A stretch of DNA of 64,000 nucleotides from assembly GCA_963969495.1 (NCBI GenBank), contig OZ018321.1:192542204-192606203 (forward strand). Direction: 5' to 3'. Under the pieces are notes generated by a model. That model worked only from the letters and a program-made list of their open reading frames with translations, searched no databases and was not told the DNA's origin. How positions within the stretch are numbered: the stretch's first letter is position 1; each line of letters starts with the position of its first letter. Below, piece after piece: positions 21,190 to 32,818 of this stretch. This stretch comes from Ceratothoa steindachneri. Lineage: Eukaryota; Arthropoda; Malacostraca; Isopoda; Cymothoidae. Both the position numbers and the translations under genes were made by a program.

Positions 21190-22115
21190 TTTTCTTCTTT
21201 CTTCTTCTTAATCTTCTTTTTCTGCTTCTCTTCTTCCTTTTGTTCATCTTAATCTTCTTCTTCATTATCTTCTTTATCTTAATCTTCTTCTTCTTCATCT
21301 CCATCTCCAACTTCTTCTTCTTTTCCTTCATCTTCATCTTCTTCTTATGCCTCCTCATCTTCTCCTTCTTCATTCTCTTCATTATCTTCATCTTTTTCAT
21401 CATCATCTTTTTTCTTCTTCTTCTTTTCTTCTTATTCTACTTCGTCTTTATCATTATCTTGTTCTCCTTCTCCATATTCATCATTATCTTACTCTTCTCC
21501 TCCTGCTTCTTCTTCTTGATCATGATTATCATCTTCTTCTTCTACTTCTGTTTCTTCTCGAACTTCATCTTCTTCTATTTCATCATCATCATCTTCTCCT
21601 TCTTTCTCTTTTCTTTTTCATCATCATCATCATCTATCTTCTTCTTTGTCATCATTTTATTCTTTATCTTCATTTTCCTCTTCATCATCTTCTTTTTCAT
21701 TTGCTTCTTCTTATTCTTATTCTCCGTCATCATCCTCACCATCAACATATTTTTCTTCTCCTTCTTCTCCTTCCTCTTCTTCTTTTTCTTCTTCTTCATC
21801 TTTATCTTCACCTATTTATTCTTTTTGTTTTTCTTCTCTTCTTCCTAACCCTCCTCCTCCTCATTATCATCCTTTTCATCTTTTTCGTCATTGTCATCAT
21901 CTTCATTATCCTTTTCTCCTTCTCATCCTTTTTCTGCTTCTTCTTTTTCTTCATCTTCTGTTTTTTCGTCTTTTTCCTTTTCTTATTCAGCTTCTAGTTC
22001 ATTCTTATCTTCTTATTCTTCTTCTTCCTCTTCATCATCTTCTTCTTCTTCTTCTTCATCATCTACTTCAATATCATCATCTTCTTTTTCTTATGCTACT
22101 TCTTCTTTTGCTTCT
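21190..22115. repeat. Long (TTC)n-type polypyrimidine tract
   Basis: Over 900 bp almost entirely C and T on the plus strand, built from TTC, CTT and TCATCA units. The open frames here (for example 21240-21848, runs of F, I, L and S) are consequences of composition, not genes. A purine/pyrimidine strand split of this length can form triplex DNA. Confidence 0.9.
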
Positions 22116-22117
22116 TC

Positions 22118-22278
22118 AGGGACGTCCACACCTCTGCTTTGTCATCTGCGAACTGGATTTTACTAATTAACCAGTTTTTCAGGTTATTTATGCAAACTAT
22201 GAACAGCAGTGGTCCGAGTCCAGACCCTTGAGGTACTCCGCTATTGATTGAGACCAAGTCTAAATTTTTCTTAAATAT
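22118..22278 (-). pseudogene. LINE reverse transcriptase fragment
   Basis: On the minus strand the sequence reads SINSGVPQGSGLGPLLFIVC then NNLKNWLISKIQFADDKAE. These are RT motif B (SGVPQGS-LGP-LF) and motif C (FADD) with the normal spacing. Only about 53 codons remain. It abuts the polypyrimidine tract on its left side. Confidence 0.8.
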
Positions 22279-22847
22279 TCCGTGAAAAATCTCTTATGCC
22301 GAGAGGTATCAAAGAAGAATAAGAAAAGGAAGGAGAAGAAAAAGAAGAATTTCACTTCCCGTGTGAGCATTTTACGGAATTGTCGAAGATGCCCTTGTTT
22401 TTATTCAATATGCTCTTGTTTTTATTTAATAAAAAATAATTTCTAGCTATAAATAAAGCCAATAGTTTTTCATAGCATTCTCCGCCTGCCAAAGGATGGC
22501 ACTTATTCTGCTGAGCAATTATAGTCGGCTTCTTGTGAAAGCTGTATTGTTTTACCAGAGGTTAGCGGAAGATGTCAAACTGCCTGAGCGACTGTGGGTG
22601 CCACAAACCACCTCCCCCCACCTCCATTCACCTCCCCAACAACTGGGTCTCTCGGAAAACCTCAAATCTCCTGCTGCAGCATTTCAGACCAGGCAGAGCC
22701 GTGAGAAATGGACAGAAAAAAACGTGGGAACTTTCGTTTAACGCGAATGAAACATGTTAAAACATCTCGTTTTTTCCTGCGGTTTTTCGAGAAATGGGAG
22801 AATGAGAGGGTTTTAAGGGTCTGCCAAACAAAGGCATGTACACAATC
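22279..22847. other. Unassigned sequence left of the gap
   Basis: No recognised gene. A purine-rich stretch with AAGAAGAATAAG repeats occurs at 22310-22350. Confidence 0.5.
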
Positions 22848-23047
22848 NNNNNNNNNNNNNNNNNNNNNNNNNNNNNNNNNNNNNNNNNNNNNNNNNNNNN
22901 NNNNNNNNNNNNNNNNNNNNNNNNNNNNNNNNNNNNNNNNNNNNNNNNNNNNNNNNNNNNNNNNNNNNNNNNNNNNNNNNNNNNNNNNNNNNNNNNNNNN
23001 NNNNNNNNNNNNNNNNNNNNNNNNNNNNNNNNNNNNNNNNNNNNNNN
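22848..23047. other. Assembly gap, 200 N
   Basis: Exactly 200 undetermined bases, a size usually used as a placeholder. True distance and adjacency across it are unknown. Confidence 0.99.
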
Positions 23048-23079
23048 TGCATTCTAATTTGAGGGGACAATTCATGTAA

Positions 23080-23515
23080 TGTAGTTGTTTCTTTTTTTTT
23101 TTAGAAGCACGACATGTGATCTATTATTTTCTTACTTGGCATATACGCAATAAAATCTATCTAATACTTTCTTACTTGGTTTAGAAGCATTAAATGTAAT
23201 TTATTATATTTTATTTGGTTTAGAAACGCTACATTTAATCTAGTAGTGTTTAATTTTGTTTCAGAAGCAGTGCAAGCAATCTACTAAGTTCTTATTTTGT
23301 ATAGAGTAGTACAAACGTTCTAGTACATTTTTTTTTGTTTATGAGTAAGATATGCAATCGAATACTTTCATTTTGCCTTTGGAAGCAGTACATCGAGCCA
23401 AGTAGTTTATTATGACATTTATAAGCAGTTACATGTAATCTCGTATTTTCCTATTTTGTTTAGGAAGAGTACAGGCAATCAAATACTTTCCGTTTTCCTT
23501 TAGGAAGAGAGGGAA
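23080..23515. repeat. Degenerate minisatellite with a unit of about 55-62 bp
   Basis: About seven to eight diverged units around TTTAGAAGCAGTACATGTAA, followed by TCTAGTA and a T-rich TTTCTTATTTTG block. Units have drifted but keep the spacing. No coding potential. Confidence 0.75.
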
Positions 23516-24589
23516 GTGTTTTATCGAGGGGCTAAAGGCATCGCATATTCATGAATGGATGAAAATAATCCAAAACTATAAATTTTTGCGATGACTCCAA
23601 TTATGTGTTGTGGACGAAATTTCCAAGCGAAGCTCACTTTGACAATGAAGGGAAATTTCTCTTGACCGAGATGATCATGTGTTGGGGATATCGACAGTGG
23701 CTGTAGAAAATCACGGAAGTAGAACGCACACTAGAGTGTACTGTTATTCGTGTACGTATTCATGTTTTGCGTGGGCATTTCAAACACTAAGACCACGTTC
23801 CCTTATTTTTTAATTACCTAGATAAACAACATTATATTCTAAATGGATACGGAAATTAGTGACATAATTTATTTTTTCGTTGTATTGGTCACTAAAAACG
23901 AGTCTGGGTTTTTTACTTCAGTTTAAAAAAAAACACTACCAGGCTTCTTGGAACTCATTTTTTTAGTAGTTCTCCTATGAAATTCAAAAAGTCTACCATC
24001 AAAACCAGAATCTATAGGGCCTTTCGTATTTGTTAAGTCGGTGTAATCCCATTAACTACTATTGCTATCCTATCGTTACCCTTAATAAACTAGTAATACA
24101 TTTTTTTTATTTGCACTCCCAACTTGTTTAAAGCAACGTTTATATCAAATTACCTTTCTGAGACAACTTGACTTTTAAGCTTAACGAAGACATTAGATCT
24201 TTTCTCTCTAGACATTTTCCACAAAGCAATTTTATTATTAATAATGACAAGCCTTCTAACTTGTCCTCTTTTTCCATTAGAAAGCTTATGGCGTCTTAAA
24301 ATTTGTTTATTTATTTTCGCGCGGGACCTGCAATTGCTGCCTCATTGGTCTAAAAAAAACTAACTACATTACAACTGCGACTGAGAATTTTAAAGTATTT
24401 GCGGATTTCATAATAGAACTCAGTTTGTGGAAATTTTCTGTTAGTTTACTCTGATAATTTATAATCAAATAGTGTCTAATACATACAAATATATAATAAT
24501 GCATCTTATTAGAATGATCCTAGTGTGTGTGTGTGTATATGTGTCCATCTGTGCATTAAAAAAAGATTGGAGAACGGAATTTATCTTTC
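23516..24589. other. Unassigned AT-rich sequence
   Basis: No supported gene on either strand. Confidence 0.5.
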
Positions 24590-24738
24590 TGCGCACTTTC
24601 GCTAGCACACTCTTAATTTTGTGATGGAACAAAAATTGGTCCGAAACGTTGATTTTAATAAACAATGATCCCAATCATTGTTTCGACTATATCTTCATGT
24701 ACATCTTAAGAATAAGATTCCTGCGAAGTGCCACGTTG

Positions 24739-24741
<3 letters not shown>
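24590..24741 (+). repeat. Probable PLE terminus next to (TA)n
   Basis: Contains GTGATGGAACAAAAATTGGT followed by CCGAAACGTTG and a TTTTAATAAA polyadenylation-like signal, the arrangement seen in PLE tails at 14728-14756. It ends at the TA tract that follows. No coding sequence is linked. Confidence 0.5.

Positions 24742-24799
<58 letters not shown>
24742..24799. repeat. (TA)n microsatellite
   Basis: About 29 TA units following the PLE-like tail. Confidence 0.95.
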
Positions 24800-24802
<3 letters not shown>

Positions 24803-25489
24803 TTGGGGGGCAATTTTCATTTTTATGGGAACCCGATGTGTCAATTTAATTATTGCATTGATTTTGTATTAACATTATTTTATTTCTCTTCCTCTTGCCT
24901 TGTCCCTCTCCCTTTCGTTTCAATTTACTTCTCGTGTCACTTCTAATCTCCCTCTTTAGACTATCGCTTTATCCGTTAATCGTTTTAACCCTTTTCGCTT
25001 TGTTCTTGACTCTTTCTTGCCTCTAAGTTTGACCTTGCTACCTTTGTTATAGCTAAATCTCAACGTGAATTTACTTGTCCCTCTCCTACTCCCTCATTGG
25101 TGATTTCTTTTCTTATCCTTGAGAATGAACCGAATAAAATTCGAAAGTGAAGAGAATACTTTTTTCATCGAAGATTCATAACAAAATGAGGTCTTAAGCA
25201 CCCCACTGCTCCCGTCCATCGCCCTGCGTGTGATCCTGCTCGGATGTCTCCCATTCATTGATTTCGTCTCAACTATGTCGGCCACTTGGACTGACATAAT
25301 TAAGGGCTTATGTGAAAACTGATTTGTGGACTAGCGTAAGTAAGAAATTATCTCGAAACTGGGGCATAACTGCGAGTCCCGGACGGAGGAGAGATCATCA
25401 TCACCCGGGGGACCCGGCCAGCATCATAGAGGCAAGTAAAACTTGTCTCTATGTAGTTGGATGCAGTTATGTCATATGTACCAGAGAAG
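24800..25489. other. Unassigned sequence
   Basis: C/T-rich on the plus strand around 24885-25090, with no recognised gene. Confidence 0.5.
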
Positions 25490-26165
25490 GGGTGGCAAAA
25501 CTTTAGCGGCCGTTGATTCTGCCGCTACTGCATCGAGTCCACCATGATTTACCCTTCTTGAGGCTCTCACTCGAGACCCATCCCATCCATCCATCACCCA
25601 TCATTCTGGCCTCAAACGAGCGGGGGACCAACAGGAAATTGGAAGGAGGCGTTTTTTCAGCAATTTTTGGACTCGTATCCCAACCTACCTGCACTAACCG
25701 CTACCTTCTTTACCACTTCATAACTTTCTTTTTCACTTCAAAAACACCATAATTACACTTTGGTTTTAGAAAAAAGAAGACGTCACAAAAGGACATAGGA
25801 AGGACGCAGAAGACTATGGGTCCCCCTAAGAACCATCCTCGGAAAGAAGAACCCCTAGAAAAGGCACCTGTGTGAAACCCTCTACCTCGAACTAAAAGTG
25901 GAACTGGCGAAACTTATTGAAGTTTCATCTGGGTTCATCGCCTTGTGTGCCAAGACCAAGGACGTGGACCAGCTCCTATTGGAAGAAGGAGCGAGGATCC
26001 TCAGAAACACTGGCCTGAAAGTAAAAACCCCTCCACAAGTGGCAGCAAAACGAAGCGTGATCTGAGGCAAAGTAGAGAGCTGGGTGGACGAGCTCAAAGA
26101 GGAGATCACCGAAAGCAATCCCTGAGCCCAAGTTCGTGAAATAATCAAATTTCGCGAACACACAC

Positions 26166-26495
26166 GTGTTTAAGATAACTTTTGCTACCACTGAAATGGC
26201 CAAGAAATCGACGCAGAATGGAATAATGGTATTTAATATGAGAATAGCAGGCGAAAACATACAACAAGAAAAAATCAATAGCATACAAATGTGCTTAGTA
26301 TGCTACAAACTCGATAAACATACTATTATGACATGCCCGGACAAAAATAAGCTGTGGTGCAGTGAATGCGCTACAGAAGGGCATCGATTCGACAAGTGCG
26401 AGAGCACTATGAAGAAATGCCTTAACTGCAAAGGAGAACATAGGACCATGGCCCTGATCTGCCTCAAGTGCCGCAAGATCATAAAAAGAAAGTAA
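26166..26495 (+). pseudogene. Gag-like ORF1 fragment with three CCHC zinc knuckles
   Basis: A 109-codon frame. Knuckles at residues C43-C46-H52-C57, C65-C68-H73-C78 and C85-C88-H92-C99, for example CSECATEGHRFDKC and CLNCKGEH. Such knuckles bind RNA in ORF1 proteins of Jockey/I-type LINEs. It ends in a basic tail KCRKIIKRK. The N-terminal part of ORF1 lies upstream in other frames (25880-26160), so this is only the C-terminal section. Confidence 0.75.
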
Positions 26496-27018
26496 AAAGA
26501 AGAGAGGAAAGCTAAGGAGATGAAATACGCGAACGCCGCCACGAAGTATGCGAAAATAAGCCTACACCTGCACTTACACAGATGAACATGACGGAAGATC
26601 TAAGTTCAAAAATACTGCTCTGCATTACCCACGCAAGTGTGGTTAATGCAGTAAAGCCTGACTGCTATAACCAGGTACTGAAGGCTCTCCTGAAAGCGAA
26701 CAATCTCCCTTCAGTAATTATGCCGGCATACCCTGAATGCTCCAAGCATTCAAGGACTCAGTCAAAAAGAACAACACCGTCATTTCTGGACTGGAGGAGA
26801 TCGTCAAAGCTCCCTCATCGAAGGAATCTGAAGAGGACGACGAAGAAGAAAAGGCTGAAAAAGAGGAGGGATCCTCCTCTTCTGACAACAAAGAGGGCCC
26901 CTGTACTCGTACACGAGCTACGAAGAGCAGGTCCAAAACCCTAGGTACAGTAAAACCGCCCAGCCAGACCCCCAAGAAGAAAAAGAATAGGAAGAAACAT
27001 ATGTAAAAACAATTCACC

Positions 27019-27860
27019 ATGTTACGGAACGCTCTGAAGATATTGGAAATTAACACCAACGGCTGGACGACGAAAATACTTTTTTACGGAAATGTATTCA
27101 GGGATATTGATGCGGACATCCTCTTAATTTCGGAACATGAGGTCAACACGCGTAGTGTAGAAATGAAAATCTGGAACTACGATGTGTTGATCACAAATTA
27201 TTCGCAGGAGCGGTTCGACGGAGCCGCTATTGCAATAAAGAAAGGGATTTAATGCAAGCAAATAAGAAATCTAGAAGAATCCTACCTCGTGATTGAGGTC
27301 GAACTCACCTAGGAAAGTTGATCATTGCTACCGGATATCAACGGCCAAGGAGAGATGTGTTACTAATTCAAACTCTCACTGGACTATTTGGAAGAAGAGC
27401 CCCCACTATATTAATAGAGGATCTGAACACCATATGCCGAGAATACAGTTACAGGACCTTCACCGGTATAGGAAGAAGCCTGGACATATTTCTGGACAGA
27501 AAGATTGCCCAGCAAATAGACCCCGACTTCCCCACCTTTGTCAGAGAAGCAAGTGCCAAAAAACCAGATATCTGTCTGGCGAATCGTCAGCTGCCTTTCA
27601 ATTACTACATGGAACCAGTCCAGGTATCATGTAGTGACCATATATGGATCCTACTAACTCTCAACAGGAAACCTATAAAAGTTCCAGCTGTAGTCAGTAA
27701 GAACTACCAAAGAGCAGACTGGACACGGTCCCCGCGCATTCTCGAGGCCTACGATCCGCCCAACTTGGACAAGGCAATTCTTGAGGATATTGACGAGGCA
27801 CTCGACGACATCAATAACCACCTCATCAGCGCTGATAGGGCATGTATCCCTAAATCCTAG
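27019..27860 (+). pseudogene. LINE endonuclease domain, broken
   Basis: The first frame (27019-27252) reads LKILEINTNGW and DIDADILLISEHEV, matching the N-terminal EN motifs xxxNxxGW and DIxxIxE. The second frame (27318-27860) carries ILIEDLNTICREY, where GDFN/GDLN is usual, and QVSCSDHIWILLTL with the catalytic SDH. A stop and frameshift separate the two. Confidence 0.75.
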
Positions 27861-27926
27861 TATAAGACCATCTCTACCTACAGATGGACCGTATATATTA
27901 AGGATTTATACCGTGAGCCGAAGTTA

Positions 27927-29100
27927 TTGTATGAAATCAACATCAGGAATGTGTCAGTTCACTCAATACAGCGAAGTAAAGAAGTCAAAGAAAAACTGAA
28001 CGAGTTGATCCTCGAAGAACAATGGATACGATGGGATGATGCGATCGATAGCCTCGATTACGAAGCAACTCCCAAAGATTTGGGGAAAAAGATCAGAAAT
28101 CTCGAAGGATCGACCGGGAAGAAGCAGAAGACCGAGCTACAAAATGAAGATGGAAACATCGAAACGGAAGAAGAAAGAATTGAAGAGATATTCCGAAGTT
28201 ATTGGAAAAAAATCTTCAGTAAAACTGAGGAGGAAAACGAATACTATTACCTAGAGTTTGAAAGCAATATCATTTATGAGCTTAAAGAACAAATTCACAA
28301 GACGCGCCCTCACCACCAGGTGGATAGACAGCGCGACGGAGACACTGAGATCACCGAAAAAGAACTACTAGCGCGCTCCGCTTATTCCAACAAAAGCCGC
28401 AGGACAATTGAGGCTTACAAAGTTAAACTTTAAAAAGGTACCAGCCTATGTTATCGAAGGGATGAGAAAAATATATAACGCCTGTCTGAACACAAGATAA
28501 TTTTCAGATGCTTATAAAACGGCTAAGATGATTTTCTTGCCTAAGCACGGAAAAACCCCAACGTTGAAGCAGAACTACCGGCCAATTTCACTTCTAGAAA
28601 TTGGCGGGAAGTTTTTCCAGAAGATCCTCAAGAAAAGACTAGTGTCTCACCTAGATGAGAACTTCCGCTTCAACCCACATCAATTCGGGTTTAGGAAGAA
28701 ACGAAGTACGGAGATGGCGATTAATGTCATCACAGAAAAAGTAGCCCAAGCAAAACTGGAAAGGAGTTACGTGGACATTGTTTATCGGGATGTATCAAAG
28801 GCGTTTGATAAGGTGTGGTAACGGGAAATGCAGTACAAGATCTTATGACTGGGCCTTAGTGAAAACTTAGAAAGAACTCTCTGTGACTATGTCATGGAGA
28901 GAGCGGCGTACATCAGTTTAGGGTGCACGGACGCACCAAAGTTTCACTGCGGGCCTCCCGCAGCGGGGTGCCTGTCCCCCACTCTCTACTTGATTTACAC
29001 CGCGGATGTCTTAGCTCCTGTAAGCCCCACTTACCTCAGCATTCAATTCGCCGATGATTTCACCCAGATAATCACTTGTCCATGGAGAAATGCGCCTTAG
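27927..29100 (+). pseudogene. LINE reverse transcriptase domain, broken
   Basis: Linker frame 27927-28433 is followed by 28528-28821 with NYRPISLLEIGGKFFQKIL, HQFGFRKKRSTEMAI and IVYRDVSKAFDKVW (motif A). The next frame (28894-29100) has GPPAAGCLSPTLYLIYTADV (motif B) and SIQFADDFTQII (motif C, FADD intact). The glutamine and glycine usual in PQGxxLSP are altered (PAAGCLSP). A stop after DKVW and other frame changes prevent a full protein. Confidence 0.8.
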
Positions 29101-29730
29101 CAAGTTCGTATGACAGCAGCAGAAATTTAAAATCCTAATGCCTACGAGGCCCGGTGGAAGATTCGCACCAACCAAGAAAAGTTAAAAGTAGTCCCCATAG
29201 GCAGGAGACTACTTTACGACGTCAGGGTGGGGGATAGACGTTATTCCTACACCATGGAGTGCAATGTACTCAAATAAGATTATTTCAGCCGATTACAAGA
29301 AGAACGACCAAGAGAGAATCACCAAGGCCATCCCTTCAGTCAAAACTCTATAAATGCTCAGAAACCTTCGTGAAAGCAATAAATAAAGATCTACAATGCA
29401 CTTGTAAGAACGACGCTGCTACACCCTGCTTCCGCCCTCTCATGTGTCTCGAAGACACAAAAGAGGGAACTGTAAGTGCTGCAGAATAAATGTATGTACC
29501 TAATTATAGGTATACACAGGGCAGAGAGAAGACGTCAGGAAGAGCTGCAGCTGGAGGCGGGAATAAGTGCCATTAATATTATCATAGAAGAACGGACAAG
29601 GAATATGCAGGAAATGGTTAATCGAGAATTACACGATGATATCGTCCAAATGATTAACCAGAACAGAAAAGGCATAACTCGCGCCAGATTTCCAAGCTTC
29701 CTAGGGGGCTTTCAGCTGGCGGAGCAGTAG

Positions 29731-32496
29731 TGCCGTTCTACACATAAGAATAGAAATGTTTTTTACCCTAAACCATATAAACAACCCGACCAAGAAAAAA
29801 GATTACTCAATTATGAAACCGCACCGATTTATATAAGAATTCAACGATGAAGACCCCAAAATACCGAAGAAAACATCCAAGAAAAAACAAAAGACACGAT
29901 TTACACTCACTCCATAATATAAAAAAAACAGACACTAAGCACAACACTAACGTGATTAAAGTAATTTATTACCACAACAGCAAATGATCATATCATACCC
30001 AAGAACATTAATTTTTTTAAGACAAATGGCTCGAACGCCATATTATATAAACTAACTCAAAGACAACAAAGGAACCACAAAACAAAAATATTTAAAAAGC
30101 AACAGGCCTGATCACCAAGCTCTTAGCATCTCTTTGCGCCCTACCACACTTCTTGCTCTCACCACTTGTCTATTTCCGCTATCTGTCCCCACATCCTTTT
30201 TTTATCCCCTACACACACCTACACTCTTACATCAATTTAAATTCATCCTCCAAAACCCCGAGTCTACAAATATGTCACATTTAAAGTTTAGAGCCCTATA
30301 TAAAACAAATTACTTAACGTTGAATAATATCACCATGATTAGCATAGTGTATTATAATGAAAGTAATACAAAAAATACTAAATGCAAAAATCTTACCTGA
30401 TAAGGGATAATGCAGATAAAATAGTAGAACAAAATCTTTACGTGCCTCACATATCCATTGACTATACTAACTGACTCTCTACACTGGAGTCAATTTCGGG
30501 TGGAATGATATTTAGTTGCGAATGAAATCTTTTGATACCTTTTAAATCCGGTGGGATAGTCCAATCTGCCAAATAATTTCATTTTGACCCTATTATTTCA
30601 GTGTAATTGAAACGTTACATATTTGTCACAAATGTCCATATAGGGAAAACCAATAAGGGCATCGACTGCAGAATTTTGTACGTTTTAGATGTTGGTGCTA
30701 AGAAGGCACGCAACTGTAAGCATCGGAGTCAAGCGAAAACGAAATCACTAGATATCAGCTACAGCACTGTTGCCCATAATACACATGGCGCACACTCTTT
30801 GCGGGGAGTTCATAACCAAATAAAATAAAATTCTTTTGAATCGAATCACTGTTCGTTGAATTTGGAACAAGAGTTCACGGAAAGAATTTCAAGTTAATCA
30901 AAATAAATTGACCTCAACCTAATAAAAATCCAATAGAATCGCTCATAACACTTAAATAAAAGAAGTGCAATAATATAGGAAAATAATTCCAACAACTTTC
31001 TTCAATTTCGCAAATTTTCATGTGGAATTGCAAAGGTTAAATTTATTTGATAAGTTATTTTTTATTTATTCGAGCCGACCACTTCTTTCATTTGGTCGGT
31101 TTACTCCGACTAAATAACATAGAGATCGCATTGACAATCGCATTGGGGAGGAAAAGAGGGAGGAAAAAAGGTAGTACTATGTATTTGCTAATTACCACCA
31201 GTGAACGAGCATTTGGAATTCGCCTGTGGCTCCTGGGAGAGCCACCCGTTCCACATCAAGGGAGTATGGACGTTTTACCCTTCGATCGACTACTTTAGAG
31301 TTTATACGGAAGAGTGATACGCTGTGGTGGGAAGGAAATAGTAAAAGATATAAATTATATGATTGGGCATATGTATGGTGTAGAAAAAACTACCTTGCGC
31401 ATGCGCACGACAGCATCCCGATTCATTCATTTAATCTTTTTAATAAATAAAGAAATTTAAAAAAAATACCATGAAAAAGTGGCATTATGTTAAGAAGAAA
31501 CCACAAACCACTGGGAACTGTTAAAGGTAGTGGGGTGAATAGAAATGAAAATGTATGATTGGTACATCTTCCGCGTAGCCGAAACACTAGACTACTAGGA
31601 ACAGTTAGGAGAGCAACACCAAGAGCTTTTTGTAAATTAGTATCACGTCAGTTATGAACTTGTGGGGTGGTTAACATACTGGTGTGATGGAGGATATAAT
31701 AATTACACAATTACCAGGTGTTTTAGAGCCCTATATCTACTCCTTGTACTGAGTAACGCAACCACTTCTGAAACCGGATCTATAATTTTCTGAAAGCCAT
31801 AACAAATTAATGTCTGCCCCTTCCAGAAAGGGATTGGGGAGGGGGAGGTCAAAACTCGCCGTGTAATCTGCACAGGGAATTGACCACCCGGTGGGGCTCT
31901 GGATGTCGTGAGATTAATAAGATGGAACTTAGCCCAAACTATGAATTGAGATATCTTTTTTTTTAAGGGTTCGATCTCATATGTATCTAGTAGTTTATCT
32001 CATTTTAGTTAGGATAACTAGTTAGGATGTTAGTATCCCTGGTGGAAGCTGAGGTTTAGTTAGGATTAAACCCATCTACTGAAAGTCTACGTTAGGTAGC
32101 GTTACAAAGATGGATTATCACTAGTGTTCTTTCAAACTAATATTATTTGAAAAATCCACGAGAGATTTTATTTTAGTTTTCTTTACTTCCTGGTTATCAA
32201 AGTTTAAGAAAAGTTTATTCCTTTTCTCTGAATATTAGGATTAGGGCAAAGGACCAAGTGTAAGCAGGGTCTGCAGAGGCAAACTACCTCCCTCCCCCTT
32301 CCTTATCTGGATATTATCAGTAACATTAAGCAATTCACTACTATATGAACCCTCATAAATTAAAATCCAATGTGGCTTTAGTCAAAAGTGAATACCGCAG
32401 TTGTTCTCATCTTATTTGGGGGATTCATCTTCAGGCGCCGCAATTATGGCGTAACTCTGACAAATAATTTGGATGCCATTAATCAGGATTATAAGG

Positions 32497-32498
<2 letters not shown>
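29731..32498. other. Unassigned stretch of 2.8 kb
   Basis: AT-rich and largely free of convincing frames. The longest frames (88 codons at 30134-30400, 83 codons at 31047-31298) show no domain. It may include 3' flank of the LINE and unique DNA. No RNA gene was seen. Confidence 0.5.

Positions 32499-32578
<80 letters not shown>
32499..32578. repeat. (TA)n microsatellite, outer left
   Basis: About 40 TA units directly outside the left inverted arm at 32579. Confidence 0.95.
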
Positions 32579-32582
<4 letters not shown>

Positions 32583-32770
32583 GTTAAGGTAATGGCATAA
32601 GTAGACAACTGCTCTGCTTCAAATCCAGCGGGTGATCCTATCCTCCTCGAACTGGAAGACTACCCTTAAGGATGGCCCATCCACCAGCACCAAAAAAACT
32701 GGTTTCAAAGTCATCCTTTTATGACGCCTTGCTTACCGTCACAGAAAACTGTTATTATTAATATAATAAC
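32579..32770. repeat. Inverted arm, left, flanking a LINE
   Basis: Reverse complement of 35076-35264 over nearly its full length. Shared blocks include GCAGTTAAGGTAATGGCATA, GTAGACAACTGCTCTG, CAGCGGGTGATCCTATCCTC and GTCACAGAAAACTGTTATTA. Both arms carry (TA)n on their outer side. The arms are not part of the LINE. Confidence 0.85.
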
Positions 32771-32818
32771 AGCGTTGACTAGCCAAAACGCTTGAAAGAT
32801 GGAAAAATATCCAACGCT

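Larger units (their letters stand above)
25490..29730 (+). mobile_element. LINE with zinc-knuckle ORF1 and EN/RT ORF2, inactive
   Basis: A two-ORF non-LTR retrotransposon in recognisable order: GC-rich leader (25490-25760), gag-like ORF1 remnant (about 25765-26500), an acidic/basic low-complexity segment (26580-27005), EN (27019-27860), linker (27927-28433) and RT (28528-29100), with a C-terminal region to 29730. Nearly every join is a stop or frameshift. The leader shares CATCRAGTCCRCCATG with the leader at 52190-52230, so the two gag-like elements are probably related. Confidence 0.75.

Noticed and set aside
21240..21997. Long open frames rich in F, I, L, S and H within the TTC tract
   Set aside because: All frames are open because C/T-only sequence has almost no stop codons; this is composition, not a gene.
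22662..23079. Open frames across the N gap
   Set aside because: They run through 200 undetermined bases and cannot be evaluated.
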